From contig NZ_JBDFMD010000001.1 in NCBI RefSeq assembly GCF_047238105.1, positions 2,232,001-2,296,000 on the forward strand: DNA of 64,000 nt, in the 5' to 3' direction. The notes below the pieces were generated by a model. It did not search any database. It saw only the letters and a list, made by a program, of their open reading frames with translations, and was not told the DNA's origin. The number at the start of each line of letters is the position of its first letter. Positions within the stretch are counted from its first letter, which is position 1. Below are positions 1 to 9,245 of the stretch, piece by piece. Source of the DNA: Paenibacillus_D sp047238105 (GTDB lineage: Bacteria > Bacillota > Bacilli > Paenibacillales > Paenibacillaceae). Both the position numbers and the translations under genes were made by a program.

Positions 1-1727
1 TCTGCTGTGGTGTCTGCTGATACTGCCGCCGACATGGCCCCTCCAGATACGCGAACCTTATAGTAATACCTCGTATTTGGATCCAAGCCAGTGTCATTGT
101 AAGAGGTGGTTGTGACCGGCACACTATTGATCTGTACATAGGTTCCGTTCTCTTCGGTAGATCTGAACACATTGTATCCCAGCGTACCGGATACGGCCGT
201 CCAACTTACATGAATGGCATCCGGGCCGGCTGCCGTTGCTGTCAGACCGGTCAGATTCCCAAGCGTGATGCGATTGCTGAGTCCAACGGTTTTAGCAGCA
301 TCGGGCGTGTACAATAACATGGCGAGCGGATAATCCTTCCCTGCTACTTCCGGCATTCTTGTCTCGTAGGCATACGCCAGATATTTGAATTTTTCCTGAG
401 TCATGTCCTGCCCTTCAATATATTTGTAATAGTTGTATAGCACACTGTAGAAAGCATCGATGCGCCCTCTTTCGCCCGCAGAGTTATTCTTGTCGAAAAT
501 CTGGCCGGTGTAGCTTTGGTTCGCCACTGCCGGTGTCCACGGCACATCATAACCCAAGTTATATTTGAGCGCATACGTCGTCCCCGCCAACAGACGGTCA
601 TCAAGGAAGTTGAATACATTAACGGCATTGGCAGCGGTGGACATCGTACCATTCACCGGGTCAACCTTCGTTCCCTGGGCGTAGATGGTCTGCGCCAACG
701 TAGACAGTCCGGCGATATTGGCGTAGGCATGCCCCGCATCGCGGCCCATTTCCATTAACTGCACATGATAATCCGAAGGATTGAGCGGTGCCCCAGTCAG
801 ATCATTTTGGGTCATCCAGCGCATTTGATGCTTGATTGAACCGTTTCTTCCCCCATTTTCGCCTTGTGCATTCACTGTGGTGGCTTCTACAGCCTCCGCG
901 TATAGCTCCAGATCGTTGGTAAAGATCGCCCGCGCCATGATGCCCATCACGGCAAACTGGTGCTGGTTCATAAAGAAATTCGGATGACGTTCTTCGTAGG
1001 CATTCCAGACAAGCCCCATCATCTGACTCAAATTCTGAGTATCGGCCGTTGTCCACTTCAAGCTTGTCGTCGGGGTATCGGAATAACGCAAAATTTCTGC
1101 GGCAGCTCCGAGCAGATACGTCATCGTCCCAAAACGAAAATTCGTATGAGGAACGACAGACTGAATGCCGGCATACCCTCTAATAATGTACATCGCATTG
1201 GAACGATACGTTTCATCTCCGGTAATGTACCACATCACAGCTTGGTGAAAAGCCGTTTCGGAATCCCAATTTGCACGGTTTCCCACATGTTCGCTGGGAT
1301 TGGCGTAGTAGATGCCATCGATGGTGGCAGCCCAGGGACCGCGGATATTGATATATAAGTCTTTGCCTTGCTCGTAGAAGATGCGTGGTGTTTTGCTGGA
1401 TCTGCGATCGTTGGCAAACGCTTGAAACGCCGTATTCCAAGGTTCATCGCCCGCCCTTACATGATCGCGCATATTGTCCAGATCAGGCAGCGACATGGCA
1501 ATGCCCGGGTGATGGATGGTCGCCGTTATCGTATTCCCGTTGGCATCCGTGTAGGAGAGGTTCGCATCGGCGCTTACCGCCTGCGGTTTGTAAGAAGTAA
1601 TAAGCGGCGATACAGCTGCATGGGCGGGCTCGAAGCCTTGGATGCCTGTAAAAGTTAGGGCTACTGCCAAACAAAGAATACGGATCAAAGAACGTTGGTA
1701 CCGATTTCTCATCGTATTGTCATTCAT
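1..1727 (-). CDS. Secreted alginate-lyase-like enzyme with fibronectin III module, C-terminus outside window
   Basis: The frame is open from an ATG at 1727, preceded by a GGAGG ribosome site, to the window edge, giving 575 residues with no stop. Residues 1-38 are a signal peptide ending AHA. The next 440 or so residues are helical and resemble alginate-lyase/heparinase-type toroid lyases; NQHQFAVMGIMARAIF and MGRDAGHAYANIAGL look like the Asn/His and Arg-His active-site strips of such enzymes. A fibronectin III module follows at about 490-570 (HVSWTAVSG, RYYYKVRVSGG). It starts 15 bases after the stop of the giant enzyme upstream, so the two are co-transcribed. Role inferred: secreted lyase for a uronate polymer. 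The exact family is uncertain. Confidence 0.7.
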   Translation of the reverse strand, partial: MNDNTMRNRYQRSLIRILCLAVALTFTGIQGFEPAHAAVSPLITSYKPQAVSADANLSYTDANGNTITATIHHPGIAMSLPDLDNMRDHVRAGDEPWNTAFQAFANDRRSSKTPRIFYEQGKDLYINIRGPWAATIDGIYYANPSEHVGNRANWDSETAFHQAVMWYITGDETYRSNAMYIIRGYAGIQSVVPHTNFRFGTMTYLLGAAAEILRYSDTPTTSLKWTTADTQNLSQMMGLVWNAYEERHPNFFMNQHQFAVMGIMARAIFTNDLELYAEAVEATTVNAQGENGGRNGSIKHQMRWMTQNDLTGAPLNPSDYHVQLMEMGRDAGHAYANIAGLSTLAQTIYAQGTKVDPVNGTMSTAANAVNVFNFLDDRLLAGTTYALKYNLGYDVPWTPAVANQSYTGQIFDKNNSAGERGRIDAFYSVLYNYYKYIEGQDMTQEKFKYLAYAYETRMPEVAGKDYPLAMLLYTPDAAKTVGLSNRITLGNLTGLTATAAGPDAIHVSWTAVSGTLGYNVFRSTEENGTYVQINSVPVTTTSYNDTGLDPNTRYYYKVRVSGGAMSAAVSADTTA

Positions 1728-1741
1728 TCTTTTCCCTCCTA

Positions 1742-4700
1742 TTATTCTTGCGTTTTGACCGTAATTGTAATGAACTCGCTGGATGTCTCCCCAGCCGCAT
1801 TGATCAACACGGCGCGGTACTCATAGGTACCAGGAGCTCTGCCGGAGAGGCTTGTAGACGCTGTCTGGGCGTTTGGCTTCCTTTCTGCAAGGGTCTGGGA
1901 ATCGATCAATACCCCATTCTCGTACAGGCGGTAATCCGAGCCGTTGGTTCCCCACCACATATTCATCGTCACCACGTAATTGCCGTCCCCATCCCAATTG
2001 TCATGGGACAAGACCGGCTTGCCCGGTTCGGCATCCGTGACCGTGACGATCAACGGGTCGCAGGCTGCCGTGCCGAAGACATTCGTCAACTCACAGGTAT
2101 ACGTATACGTGCCGTTGCTTTTGCCTGCGATATCGGCTTGTGCGATTTGCGCCTTCGGCGACTGGTCCGTCAGCTCCTGCGTATGGACCAGCGTGCCATT
2201 CTCATACAGCTTGAATGACGTACCGTTGTGCCCCCACCACAGGTTCATCGTCACCGTATAATTGCCGTCCTTTAGTCCCGTAGCGTGACCGTGATTGGCT
2301 GCAAGCACCGGCTTTCCTGGCGCCCCGCCTGCCAGCGGCGTCTCCTGATGGAGCCACTGCGCCCAGCGAGCCAGGACCACTGCCTGTTCAACGGTCAGCT
2401 TTTTCCCACTCTGAGCGTTCACTTCTTGAATAAAGGCCTGCAATTGACTCCTAGCTTCTTGTCCTTTGCCGTCGGCCGCTTTCGCTTTGGCGGCTGCCAG
2501 CTTCTGTTGAAGCGAAGTCGCGATGCCTTGCCAGCCCGGGGCGCCGGTTTCTTCCGCGAAGGTACCGGTCAGTGCAGACAGACTATCGAACGTCGCAACC
2601 ACGCTATATGAATGTTCGGCCGACCCGCGGTGACCTGCGGCATCCTCCGCTTCCGCCGTCACGGTATGCACACCCGGCTCAAGCAAGTACGCCTTGCTCT
2701 CTGCGAGTGGTTCGTCGCATGGCGAAGAGGTCACTCCGGATATCAGGTCCTCGGCTTCACACAGGATATGGATCGTCTGATCAATCGTATAGGATAGGTC
2801 TCCAGCTATCGTGATGACGGGCGCGGTCAGATCGATCTTCACCTCCACATCGCTTGGCGAGCCCGCGCCGGCTCCAGTTGCCGGACGATACAGCAGTTGG
2901 TTCAGGCCTTCCTGGCTCAAGGTAACCGGCTGGTCATAGGCGAACCAGCTGCTGCCGCCGTCCACACTGTACTGCATCCTCCCTTGCGCCGACAATGCCA
3001 CCGTGACCGGCACCGTGTACCATCCATTCAGACCGTTCGGCTCGGCGGGTTCAAGCGACGCCGCGATCTTCATCTCCAGCGCTTCCAGCGCTTCCAGCAG
3101 ACTCGCAGCTGCCGCATCAATCTCCTCCTGGGTGACAGCTTCGCTGCCTCCGTACACCCTATTCGCTTCCGTAACAGCCTGATGAAGCATGGCTATGCTG
3201 TCTTCTTCATAATGCTCGGGGTTAACGGAGGCCGCTTCATCCAGCAGCACCTCAAGCAAGGTCTTATCATATAAAATGTTGTAAAATTCGAGCTCTCCCA
3301 CATTGGCAAATCCGTTAGGCGTATAATACCGCAGATAACGATAGGCCGTATCGTTGTTGATCGCTGCCGAATACCACTTCAACTCGGTGAGACCGCTGAT
3401 CGTGTAGAGCGTGTCGAAGTTCGTTCCGTCATTGGAGCCCTGGATGAGGGCATTATTCATCCGGTTTATATTCGATGCTCTCGGAATGAACTTGACGCTG
3501 CCGATCTTCTGCGCCTGCTCTGCTCCCAAATCGACGCGAACCCAGCCGGCGCCCGTTTTCGTATCAGGAGAAGTCGTCGGATCACCATCAAAAGCATGCC
3601 ATCCGTTCTGAGCAGCATCGAACTTGTTATCCCAGGAAACGGAGGAGGCGATAACCATGGCTGGTGTAATCTCCACTTTCTCCGCTGCAAGCTCGGATAA
3701 CGGAACCAACGATTCTTCTGCTGCAAGAAGCTCTGCTGCAAGCTGGACCTTGTCTGCTTCCGGCATGACCATCTCCGCTTCGATATGCGCTACTTCTTTC
3801 CGGTACAGATAATAACTGCCTTGCGTATACCCTTCAGGTGCAATCACATGCAGGCTGACATGAAGCTCTATCGTCTGGGCGGTCTCGAAGCTGCCGTTGC
3901 TGACCGTCAGCAGGATCGGATGTGTGCCATAATCCGCTTGACCTGGTGTCCAGGAGAGCATGCCGGTCGCTCCGTCCAAGGTCGCCCCGGCTGGCAGATT
4001 GTCCGCACGATATCCAAGCTTCGCCCCGGAAGGATCAGTTGCCTCCACCTGATAAGTGAATGGCTCCTTTGCCGTCAGTTCCAGCACTGGCTCAACAGTG
4101 AGCACAGGCAATCCTACCACCGTGATCTTAGCAGTTCTGGATGTAGACAGTGATCCTGAACTGACGCTAAAGGTCAACGGATAGACGCCGCCCTGCTCTT
4201 GGGCCGGGGTCCATTGGAACGTGCGCGTTTCCGCGTTGAAGGAAGCGCCTTCGGGCAGGTCGCTTGCCTCGTACTGAACGTCTTCGATGCCGTTCATTTC
4301 TGTAACTGTGAACGTAAGCTGCTGCTCCGCAATGACAGATTTGTCGCCGATCGGAGCAAGCACTGGCAGCCCATCGATCGTTTCAAGTCCTTCCAATGCC
4401 TCCCTCAGGCTCTCCGCAGCCGCGTCGATCTCTCCCTGATCTGCTTCCGCTTGACCTGCCACCGATTCTGCAAGTGCACGTGCCGTTTGGAGCGCTTCGA
4501 AGCTTTCAATTGTGTAATATTCGGCTACCCGATCAGCCGCTTCATCCAGCAGCAACGTAAGCAGCGTTTTGTCACTCGGGATTTCAAGAAACTCGATTTC
4601 TTCAAAGTTCACGAAGCCATTATGGTCGTCATAGATGCGGATATACCGATATGGCGTCTGATCCGGGTTAAGGGCAGCGTACCACTGGTAAACCGATGTA

Positions 4701-7700
4701 TTGGGAATTTTGTACAGATCCGTCCAAGTCTCCCCGTCATTAGAGCCCTTAAACATCGTCCCGTTGACACGATTTACATGGGTTCTTCTCGGCAGGTAGC
4801 GGAACGTATCCACTACTTTTTCATTCCCTTCGCCAAAGTCCACGTCAACCCAGCTTACAGCCGACCTGGTATGAGCTATCGTGTCGGGATTTTCATCGAA
4901 TAAGTACCAGGCGTTCTGTTCCTCGGAGATGTTATCATTCTGCCAAAACTTCTCTGACGCTTTTGCCATGGATGGCTGCATTGGAACCTTCGTCAGCAGT
5001 GTGCGGAAAGAAACGAGCAAGCTCTCAGCTTGATAGATGTCGTCGATCAGCTGCGCTTCGTCATATTCAGGTTCCATCATTTCTGTTTGAATGCGTGCTA
5101 ATTCCTGGCGGAACAAGTAGAAGCTCGCCTTCGTATACTCATTAGCCGGCAGGCTCAACGCATTCTCCAGAACGACCGAAATATCATCTGCATGCACGCT
5201 CACGGTTTCCGAGAATGGTTGCGGAGAGCCGTCTTCGTGTACGGGCATTACTTTGTAATACGCACTCCCGAATCTTAAGACATCCCGAATCGGTCTCGCT
5301 CTTGTCCCCGTGATTACTTCCTCCCAAGGCGAGCCATCTTCCAGCTCGGCCGCCCCTTCTTTGAATACGGGATCAGTCAGGCTCGCCTCTTCATTCTGGG
5401 TACGATAGATGTTAAACCAGGAGGCCTGCTTTGGTTTATTCCAGCGCAAAGTAATTTGATCTTTATCTTTATCGATAAACGGCATCAGACTCTCTCTCGG
5501 CATATCCGATACGGTTACTTCGCTGAATGCCGCCTCTTGGGACGATATGAGTCCCGTATAATAGGCATAGGGGAATAAACTGTCTATCTCGGTAATGTAT
5601 TCCCAATCGACGCCATCTTTCGATGCAAAGGCATGGCCGAGCTGCGAGTTATGATGCCACAACAGCTTGACATAAGGATAGTCATCGACATGATAGCCTT
5701 TTAATTTATAATTCCACGGACTTACAGGTATGCCACCATTCCACACACCAAAGGACACCCGATTGCGATGCTGCAATACCAGATTCCCTTGATCATCCGC
5801 GCCAAAATAAAGATAACGGGAATTTTCGGAGAGGAATTCCCTTAACATAATACCGCTCAGAGCGCCGCTATTCTGATCAATCCTGGCACTAATAGAGCTA
5901 TTGCCAACGGCTGTCTGATGGACATAGTGGAAGGAGTCATGAATATCTCTTCTATAGATATTAAAATCGTCCCCTTCTCCCAGCCCTTTTCCATCTACGT
6001 TCTGGATTGCAACTACATCGCCATTAACCGTTGCGCTGCCTTGCGTGGTCCCAATGAAGTCCTGCTGCCATGGGGAGGCCAGATTTTGGGCATCGGCATC
6101 GCTCAGATCTGCTTTTGCGCGCCATGACTCCCAGCCTGCTCCATGTTCATTCACGGCCGCTACCTTATAGTAATAGGCTTTTCCACCCGCCACATCGGTA
6201 TCTTTATAGTGATTGCCCGTTAACCCCTCCGCGATCACGGCATACGGACCCTGCTCGGTTTCGGAACGCTTGAGGGTATACGTTTGTCCTCCCGCAGTCG
6301 TTTTCCATATCACATCTACAGATCCATTGCCTTCAAGCGCCTTGACAAAATCGACATGATTTGGTTTTGGAGCCGGATCAAAATGGGATGATAATTTTAA
6401 AACCATTCCTCTCTCGGGTCCAATGGTTACTTTTCCATCGATTACCGGAATATTGGATTTTGTAACCAAATCGAAGATTTCATTTCCTGTATAATCGGAA
6501 GGCAGATCAACCTCAAATGATTTTTCATTCTCGTATTCGGTACGGGTTGTATTCATGAGGATGAAATACTCCCCATATCTTGCAGCCATTAAATCCGTCA
6601 ACGCCCCATAGGGGTGATCGACTTCGAAATTGTCCCGCACCACCTTGCCGACGCCCGGCTGATACGCAACGGGCAATATTTCGCCTGCCAGGGATTGAGG
6701 CGCAAAGCCTTTGGTTGCAGGATCATTGCGCTGATAATAGAGATCCACGTCTTGTTGTCTGATATGGTAATCCTCATATTGAAACTGATTGTTGTGAGCA
6801 ACCTGTACCACCCGCACATTCTCAGGCGTGACAATATGAAGCTTGCCGGTAGCCGGAACCCCCATATTCAGCCACGCCAAAGCCCCGAACATTCTAAAGT
6901 CTCCATCCCGCATGGAGATAAATGCATTATCTATATCCATCCATGCAAACTGTTCATATGCCTCCGGGTTCACGCCTAATGCGGCAATCTCTTCTTCCGT
7001 ATAATAATCAAAATCGGTCTGAGGAAGGACAACCCCGGCTTTTACATCATTAAATCTGGCATAGTCCTTCCTGGTATTAAATATATAGTCATAGGTATCA
7101 CGCACATGGAAATCCTTCGAAGACAAATCCATCAGCAAACGATTATCCATCTTCAACTGCTGTACGGCCCCTACGGCATATTTGGCATACTCCCAGTACC
7201 TTTCCCATTCCGGACCGCTGTAACGCTCTTCATGATCCGCCATATACTTTTCTAAATAAGCATAAGACGTGCTATATCCGAGTAATCTGGCGCCATAGGC
7301 AGGAGTTCTGGAGGGCATACCCCCGTTTCGTTCATCTATGGTGGCATTCATCGCCAGCAATCGTTTGCCTTCATCATCCAGGTCATTGATCCGCGTCCAC
7401 AAACGTGCATAAAAGTTGTTAAGGGCAAGCTTCAGAAGTTCATCATTGATTTCTTCTTCCCCAGGCTGATCCAAGGTTTTATAGAAGTAATCCAATATAT
7501 AATTGGCTACTTCCCCATAAATCCCCACATAGTGATTTTCTCTTGTCAACCCGGCTTTGGTTAGATTGGTATACTGTTCTCCATAAGGCTTGCGCCGTAC
7601 AACCTCACCTTCTTCGTCCAACTTGCTTTTTGCAAGTCCTTTTCCGACAATGTGTACATAGTCGTCGGTAAAGACAGCTGCGTTGTCATGAGAAAACAAA

Positions 7701-9133
7701 GAATGATAGAGATCTAATTCTTCCCCGTTGGGACCGACCAATACTTCTTCGCCTAACCAAGGAACCCCGCCGAACATTTCCAATAAAATGCGATGACTGC
7801 GCTCTCTCCCTTCATAAAATTCGGACCCTACCATCCTGAGCCCTTCATGAGCTTTCCATGCGCCTTCGTACGTATAGAACACCTGATTCGTAATATACGA
7901 TTGTCTGGAACGGGCAAAATCAAAGTTGGCCTTCAGTACCCGTTCCCATGCCATGCGGCGGGTTAAAGGTTCGCCATCCCATCCTGCGCTGGCAAGGGAG
8001 AATTCGCCTTCCACCGTTCCCGTATCAAAAGTTTGATCCAGAAAGGCATTATATCCGTCTTCCCCTAACACGCTTTCATCAAAGATCAGGGTTTCCGCAA
8101 GATACAATGCCTCTCCCAATTCGCCGTAAAAGCCGCCCCAATCCCCTTGGTGTCCGCCACGAAGCACTAATCGTGTATTGCCATAATAGTTTTTCGTATG
8201 CACATCAATGGCTTGAAACATACGCATCAACGCTTCGCGTTTCGCTTCCGGGGTTTGCATGGGAGAAATGTCCGATTTCAAAACCATGGCATAATACCGA
8301 AGCGCATTTGTGTATTTCGCGATATTTAACGTGTTATTCGGATTTTGGCCAAGATGGTTGTAATGATTCATAAAAGTGTTAATCGGTTCTTGTTCCAACT
8401 GTGCAATTCTTGCTTCAATCTGGTCAGCCGTTTCTTCAGGCCGCACGACTGTTTCCGGTCCCTGATCTTCCTTGAATTTATACCCCTGCACTTCATCATC
8501 TACATCTATATAGGCCTGGGTATGCGTATAACCGATATAGTACCCCCTTGATGGTTGTTCTACCTTGCCAAAGGGATTTGTAGTATTAATCGTGATTTCA
8601 ACGATTTCCTTTCCTCTCGTGGACTCCAGAGGAAGCGCAATGGTGCTGTATATAAATTGATTCGGCGCACGTTCGCCGCCTAACAGAGCACCATAATCCC
8701 CTCCTCTGAAATACCCGACCTGTTCGCCGTTGATTACAATTTGCGCTCTAGCACCGGATGGCATCGTCTCGTCTCCTGCAAACTTCACCGTAAAGTAATT
8801 CTGAAGGTACGGATCTACCTGCATCGAAAAGGTTAAAAAACCACCTGTGTCTGAAGCTGGACTAAGCGGTTCGGATACCCGAGCCTTCTCTCCCAAGAAT
8901 CCGGTGATCACGCTTGTGGAATCACCCGTAAAGTTGTGAGCGTTTTCAGATTCGGCATGACCAAAATCAATCTTGTCCAAAATCCCCGTTCCAGCATCAG
9001 GCTGCTGAACTTCATTAGCGGCATACACCCGAGTATCCTGCACAGGCACGGCCCATTGCAGTATCATGACTGCTGCTAATACCATGGCAAGTGAACGCAC
9101 CGTCCAGGTTGTTTTTTTATTATAACTACCCAC
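1742..9133 (-). CDS. Giant secreted multidomain carbohydrate-active enzyme, catalytic family not recognised
   Basis: About 2,463 residues. I place the start at GTG 9133, seven bases after GGGAGG; an ATG 15 bases earlier has that site inside its own codons. A signal peptide ends VYA. Approximate order: N-terminal beta domain (to 235); helical toroid-like region (240-720, with RGGHQGDWGGFYGELGEA and WMDIDNAFISMRDGDFRM); beta region (720-925); fibronectin III; DUF1349/laminin-like sandwich (1035-1220); second fibronectin-like module; F5/8 discoidin module (1395-1535); FIVAR helices; two putative-Ig (He_PIG) modules (1608-1775); second discoidin module (1840-1985); second FIVAR; Ig-like region; two chitinase-type Ig modules at the end (NGNYTVTMN-type, MWWGTNGSDYRLYENG). 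The layout resembles polysaccharide lyases, but I cannot name a CAZy family or substrate. It is the first lyase gene after the module 1 importer. Confidence 0.75.
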   Translation of the reverse strand: MGSYNKKTTWTVRSLAMVLAAVMILQWAVPVQDTRVYAANEVQQPDAGTGILDKIDFGHAESENAHNFTGDSTSVITGFLGEKARVSEPLSPASDTGGFLTFSMQVDPYLQNYFTVKFAGDETMPSGARAQIVINGEQVGYFRGGDYGALLGGERAPNQFIYSTIALPLESTRGKEIVEITINTTNPFGKVEQPSRGYYIGYTHTQAYIDVDDEVQGYKFKEDQGPETVVRPEETADQIEARIAQLEQEPINTFMNHYNHLGQNPNNTLNIAKYTNALRYYAMVLKSDISPMQTPEAKREALMRMFQAIDVHTKNYYGNTRLVLRGGHQGDWGGFYGELGEALYLAETLIFDESVLGEDGYNAFLDQTFDTGTVEGEFSLASAGWDGEPLTRRMAWERVLKANFDFARSRQSYITNQVFYTYEGAWKAHEGLRMVGSEFYEGRERSHRILLEMFGGVPWLGEEVLVGPNGEELDLYHSLFSHDNAAVFTDDYVHIVGKGLAKSKLDEEGEVVRRKPYGEQYTNLTKAGLTRENHYVGIYGEVANYILDYFYKTLDQPGEEEINDELLKLALNNFYARLWTRINDLDDEGKRLLAMNATIDERNGGMPSRTPAYGARLLGYSTSYAYLEKYMADHEERYSGPEWERYWEYAKYAVGAVQQLKMDNRLLMDLSSKDFHVRDTYDYIFNTRKDYARFNDVKAGVVLPQTDFDYYTEEEIAALGVNPEAYEQFAWMDIDNAFISMRDGDFRMFGALAWLNMGVPATGKLHIVTPENVRVVQVAHNNQFQYEDYHIRQQDVDLYYQRNDPATKGFAPQSLAGEILPVAYQPGVGKVVRDNFEVDHPYGALTDLMAARYGEYFILMNTTRTEYENEKSFEVDLPSDYTGNEIFDLVTKSNIPVIDGKVTIGPERGMVLKLSSHFDPAPKPNHVDFVKALEGNGSVDVIWKTTAGGQTYTLKRSETEQGPYAVIAEGLTGNHYKDTDVAGGKAYYYKVAAVNEHGAGWESWRAKADLSDADAQNLASPWQQDFIGTTQGSATVNGDVVAIQNVDGKGLGEGDDFNIYRRDIHDSFHYVHQTAVGNSSISARIDQNSGALSGIMLREFLSENSRYLYFGADDQGNLVLQHRNRVSFGVWNGGIPVSPWNYKLKGYHVDDYPYVKLLWHHNSQLGHAFASKDGVDWEYITEIDSLFPYAYYTGLISSQEAAFSEVTVSDMPRESLMPFIDKDKDQITLRWNKPKQASWFNIYRTQNEEASLTDPVFKEGAAELEDGSPWEEVITGTRARPIRDVLRFGSAYYKVMPVHEDGSPQPFSETVSVHADDISVVLENALSLPANEYTKASFYLFRQELARIQTEMMEPEYDEAQLIDDIYQAESLLVSFRTLLTKVPMQPSMAKASEKFWQNDNISEEQNAWYLFDENPDTIAHTRSAVSWVDVDFGEGNEKVVDTFRYLPRRTHVNRVNGTMFKGSNDGETWTDLYKIPNTSVYQWYAALNPDQTPYRYIRIYDDHNGFVNFEEIEFLEIPSDKTLLTLLLDEAADRVAEYYTIESFEALQTARALAESVAGQAEADQGEIDAAAESLREALEGLETIDGLPVLAPIGDKSVIAEQQLTFTVTEMNGIEDVQYEASDLPEGASFNAETRTFQWTPAQEQGGVYPLTFSVSSGSLSTSRTAKITVVGLPVLTVEPVLELTAKEPFTYQVEATDPSGAKLGYRADNLPAGATLDGATGMLSWTPGQADYGTHPILLTVSNGSFETAQTIELHVSLHVIAPEGYTQGSYYLYRKEVAHIEAEMVMPEADKVQLAAELLAAEESLVPLSELAAEKVEITPAMVIASSVSWDNKFDAAQNGWHAFDGDPTTSPDTKTGAGWVRVDLGAEQAQKIGSVKFIPRASNINRMNNALIQGSNDGTNFDTLYTISGLTELKWYSAAINNDTAYRYLRYYTPNGFANVGELEFYNILYDKTLLEVLLDEAASVNPEHYEEDSIAMLHQAVTEANRVYGGSEAVTQEEIDAAAASLLEALEALEMKIAASLEPAEPNGLNGWYTVPVTVALSAQGRMQYSVDGGSSWFAYDQPVTLSQEGLNQLLYRPATGAGAGSPSDVEVKIDLTAPVITIAGDLSYTIDQTIHILCEAEDLISGVTSSPCDEPLAESKAYLLEPGVHTVTAEAEDAAGHRGSAEHSYSVVATFDSLSALTGTFAEETGAPGWQGIATSLQQKLAAAKAKAADGKGQEARSQLQAFIQEVNAQSGKKLTVEQAVVLARWAQWLHQETPLAGGAPGKPVLAANHGHATGLKDGNYTVTMNLWWGHNGTSFKLYENGTLVHTQELTDQSPKAQIAQADIAGKSNGTYTYTCELTNVFGTAACDPLIVTVTDAEPGKPVLSHDNWDGDGNYVVTMNMWWGTNGSDYRLYENGVLIDSQTLAERKPNAQTASTSLSGRAPGTYEYRAVLINAAGETSSEFITITVKTQE

Positions 9134-9180
9134 AATATTTCCTCCCATACTTAGATTATAGTTTTGCTAATCCTTCACTT

Positions 9181-9231
9181 AAAAACAGGAACATCTGTAG
9201 ATTCCATCACCCTAAATCTATAGATGTTCCT
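9181..9231 (-). terminator. Strong hairpin terminator between binding protein and giant enzyme
   Basis: Two 17-base arms at 9187-9203 and 9215-9231 pair with one mismatch around an 11-base loop. On the minus strand the hairpin is followed by TGTTTTTAAG. It lies 15 bases after the binding-protein stop and about 50 bases before the next start, so it may cut down read-through from transporter genes into the lyase genes. Confidence 0.8.
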
Positions 9232-9245
9232 GAGTGCCATCCCGT

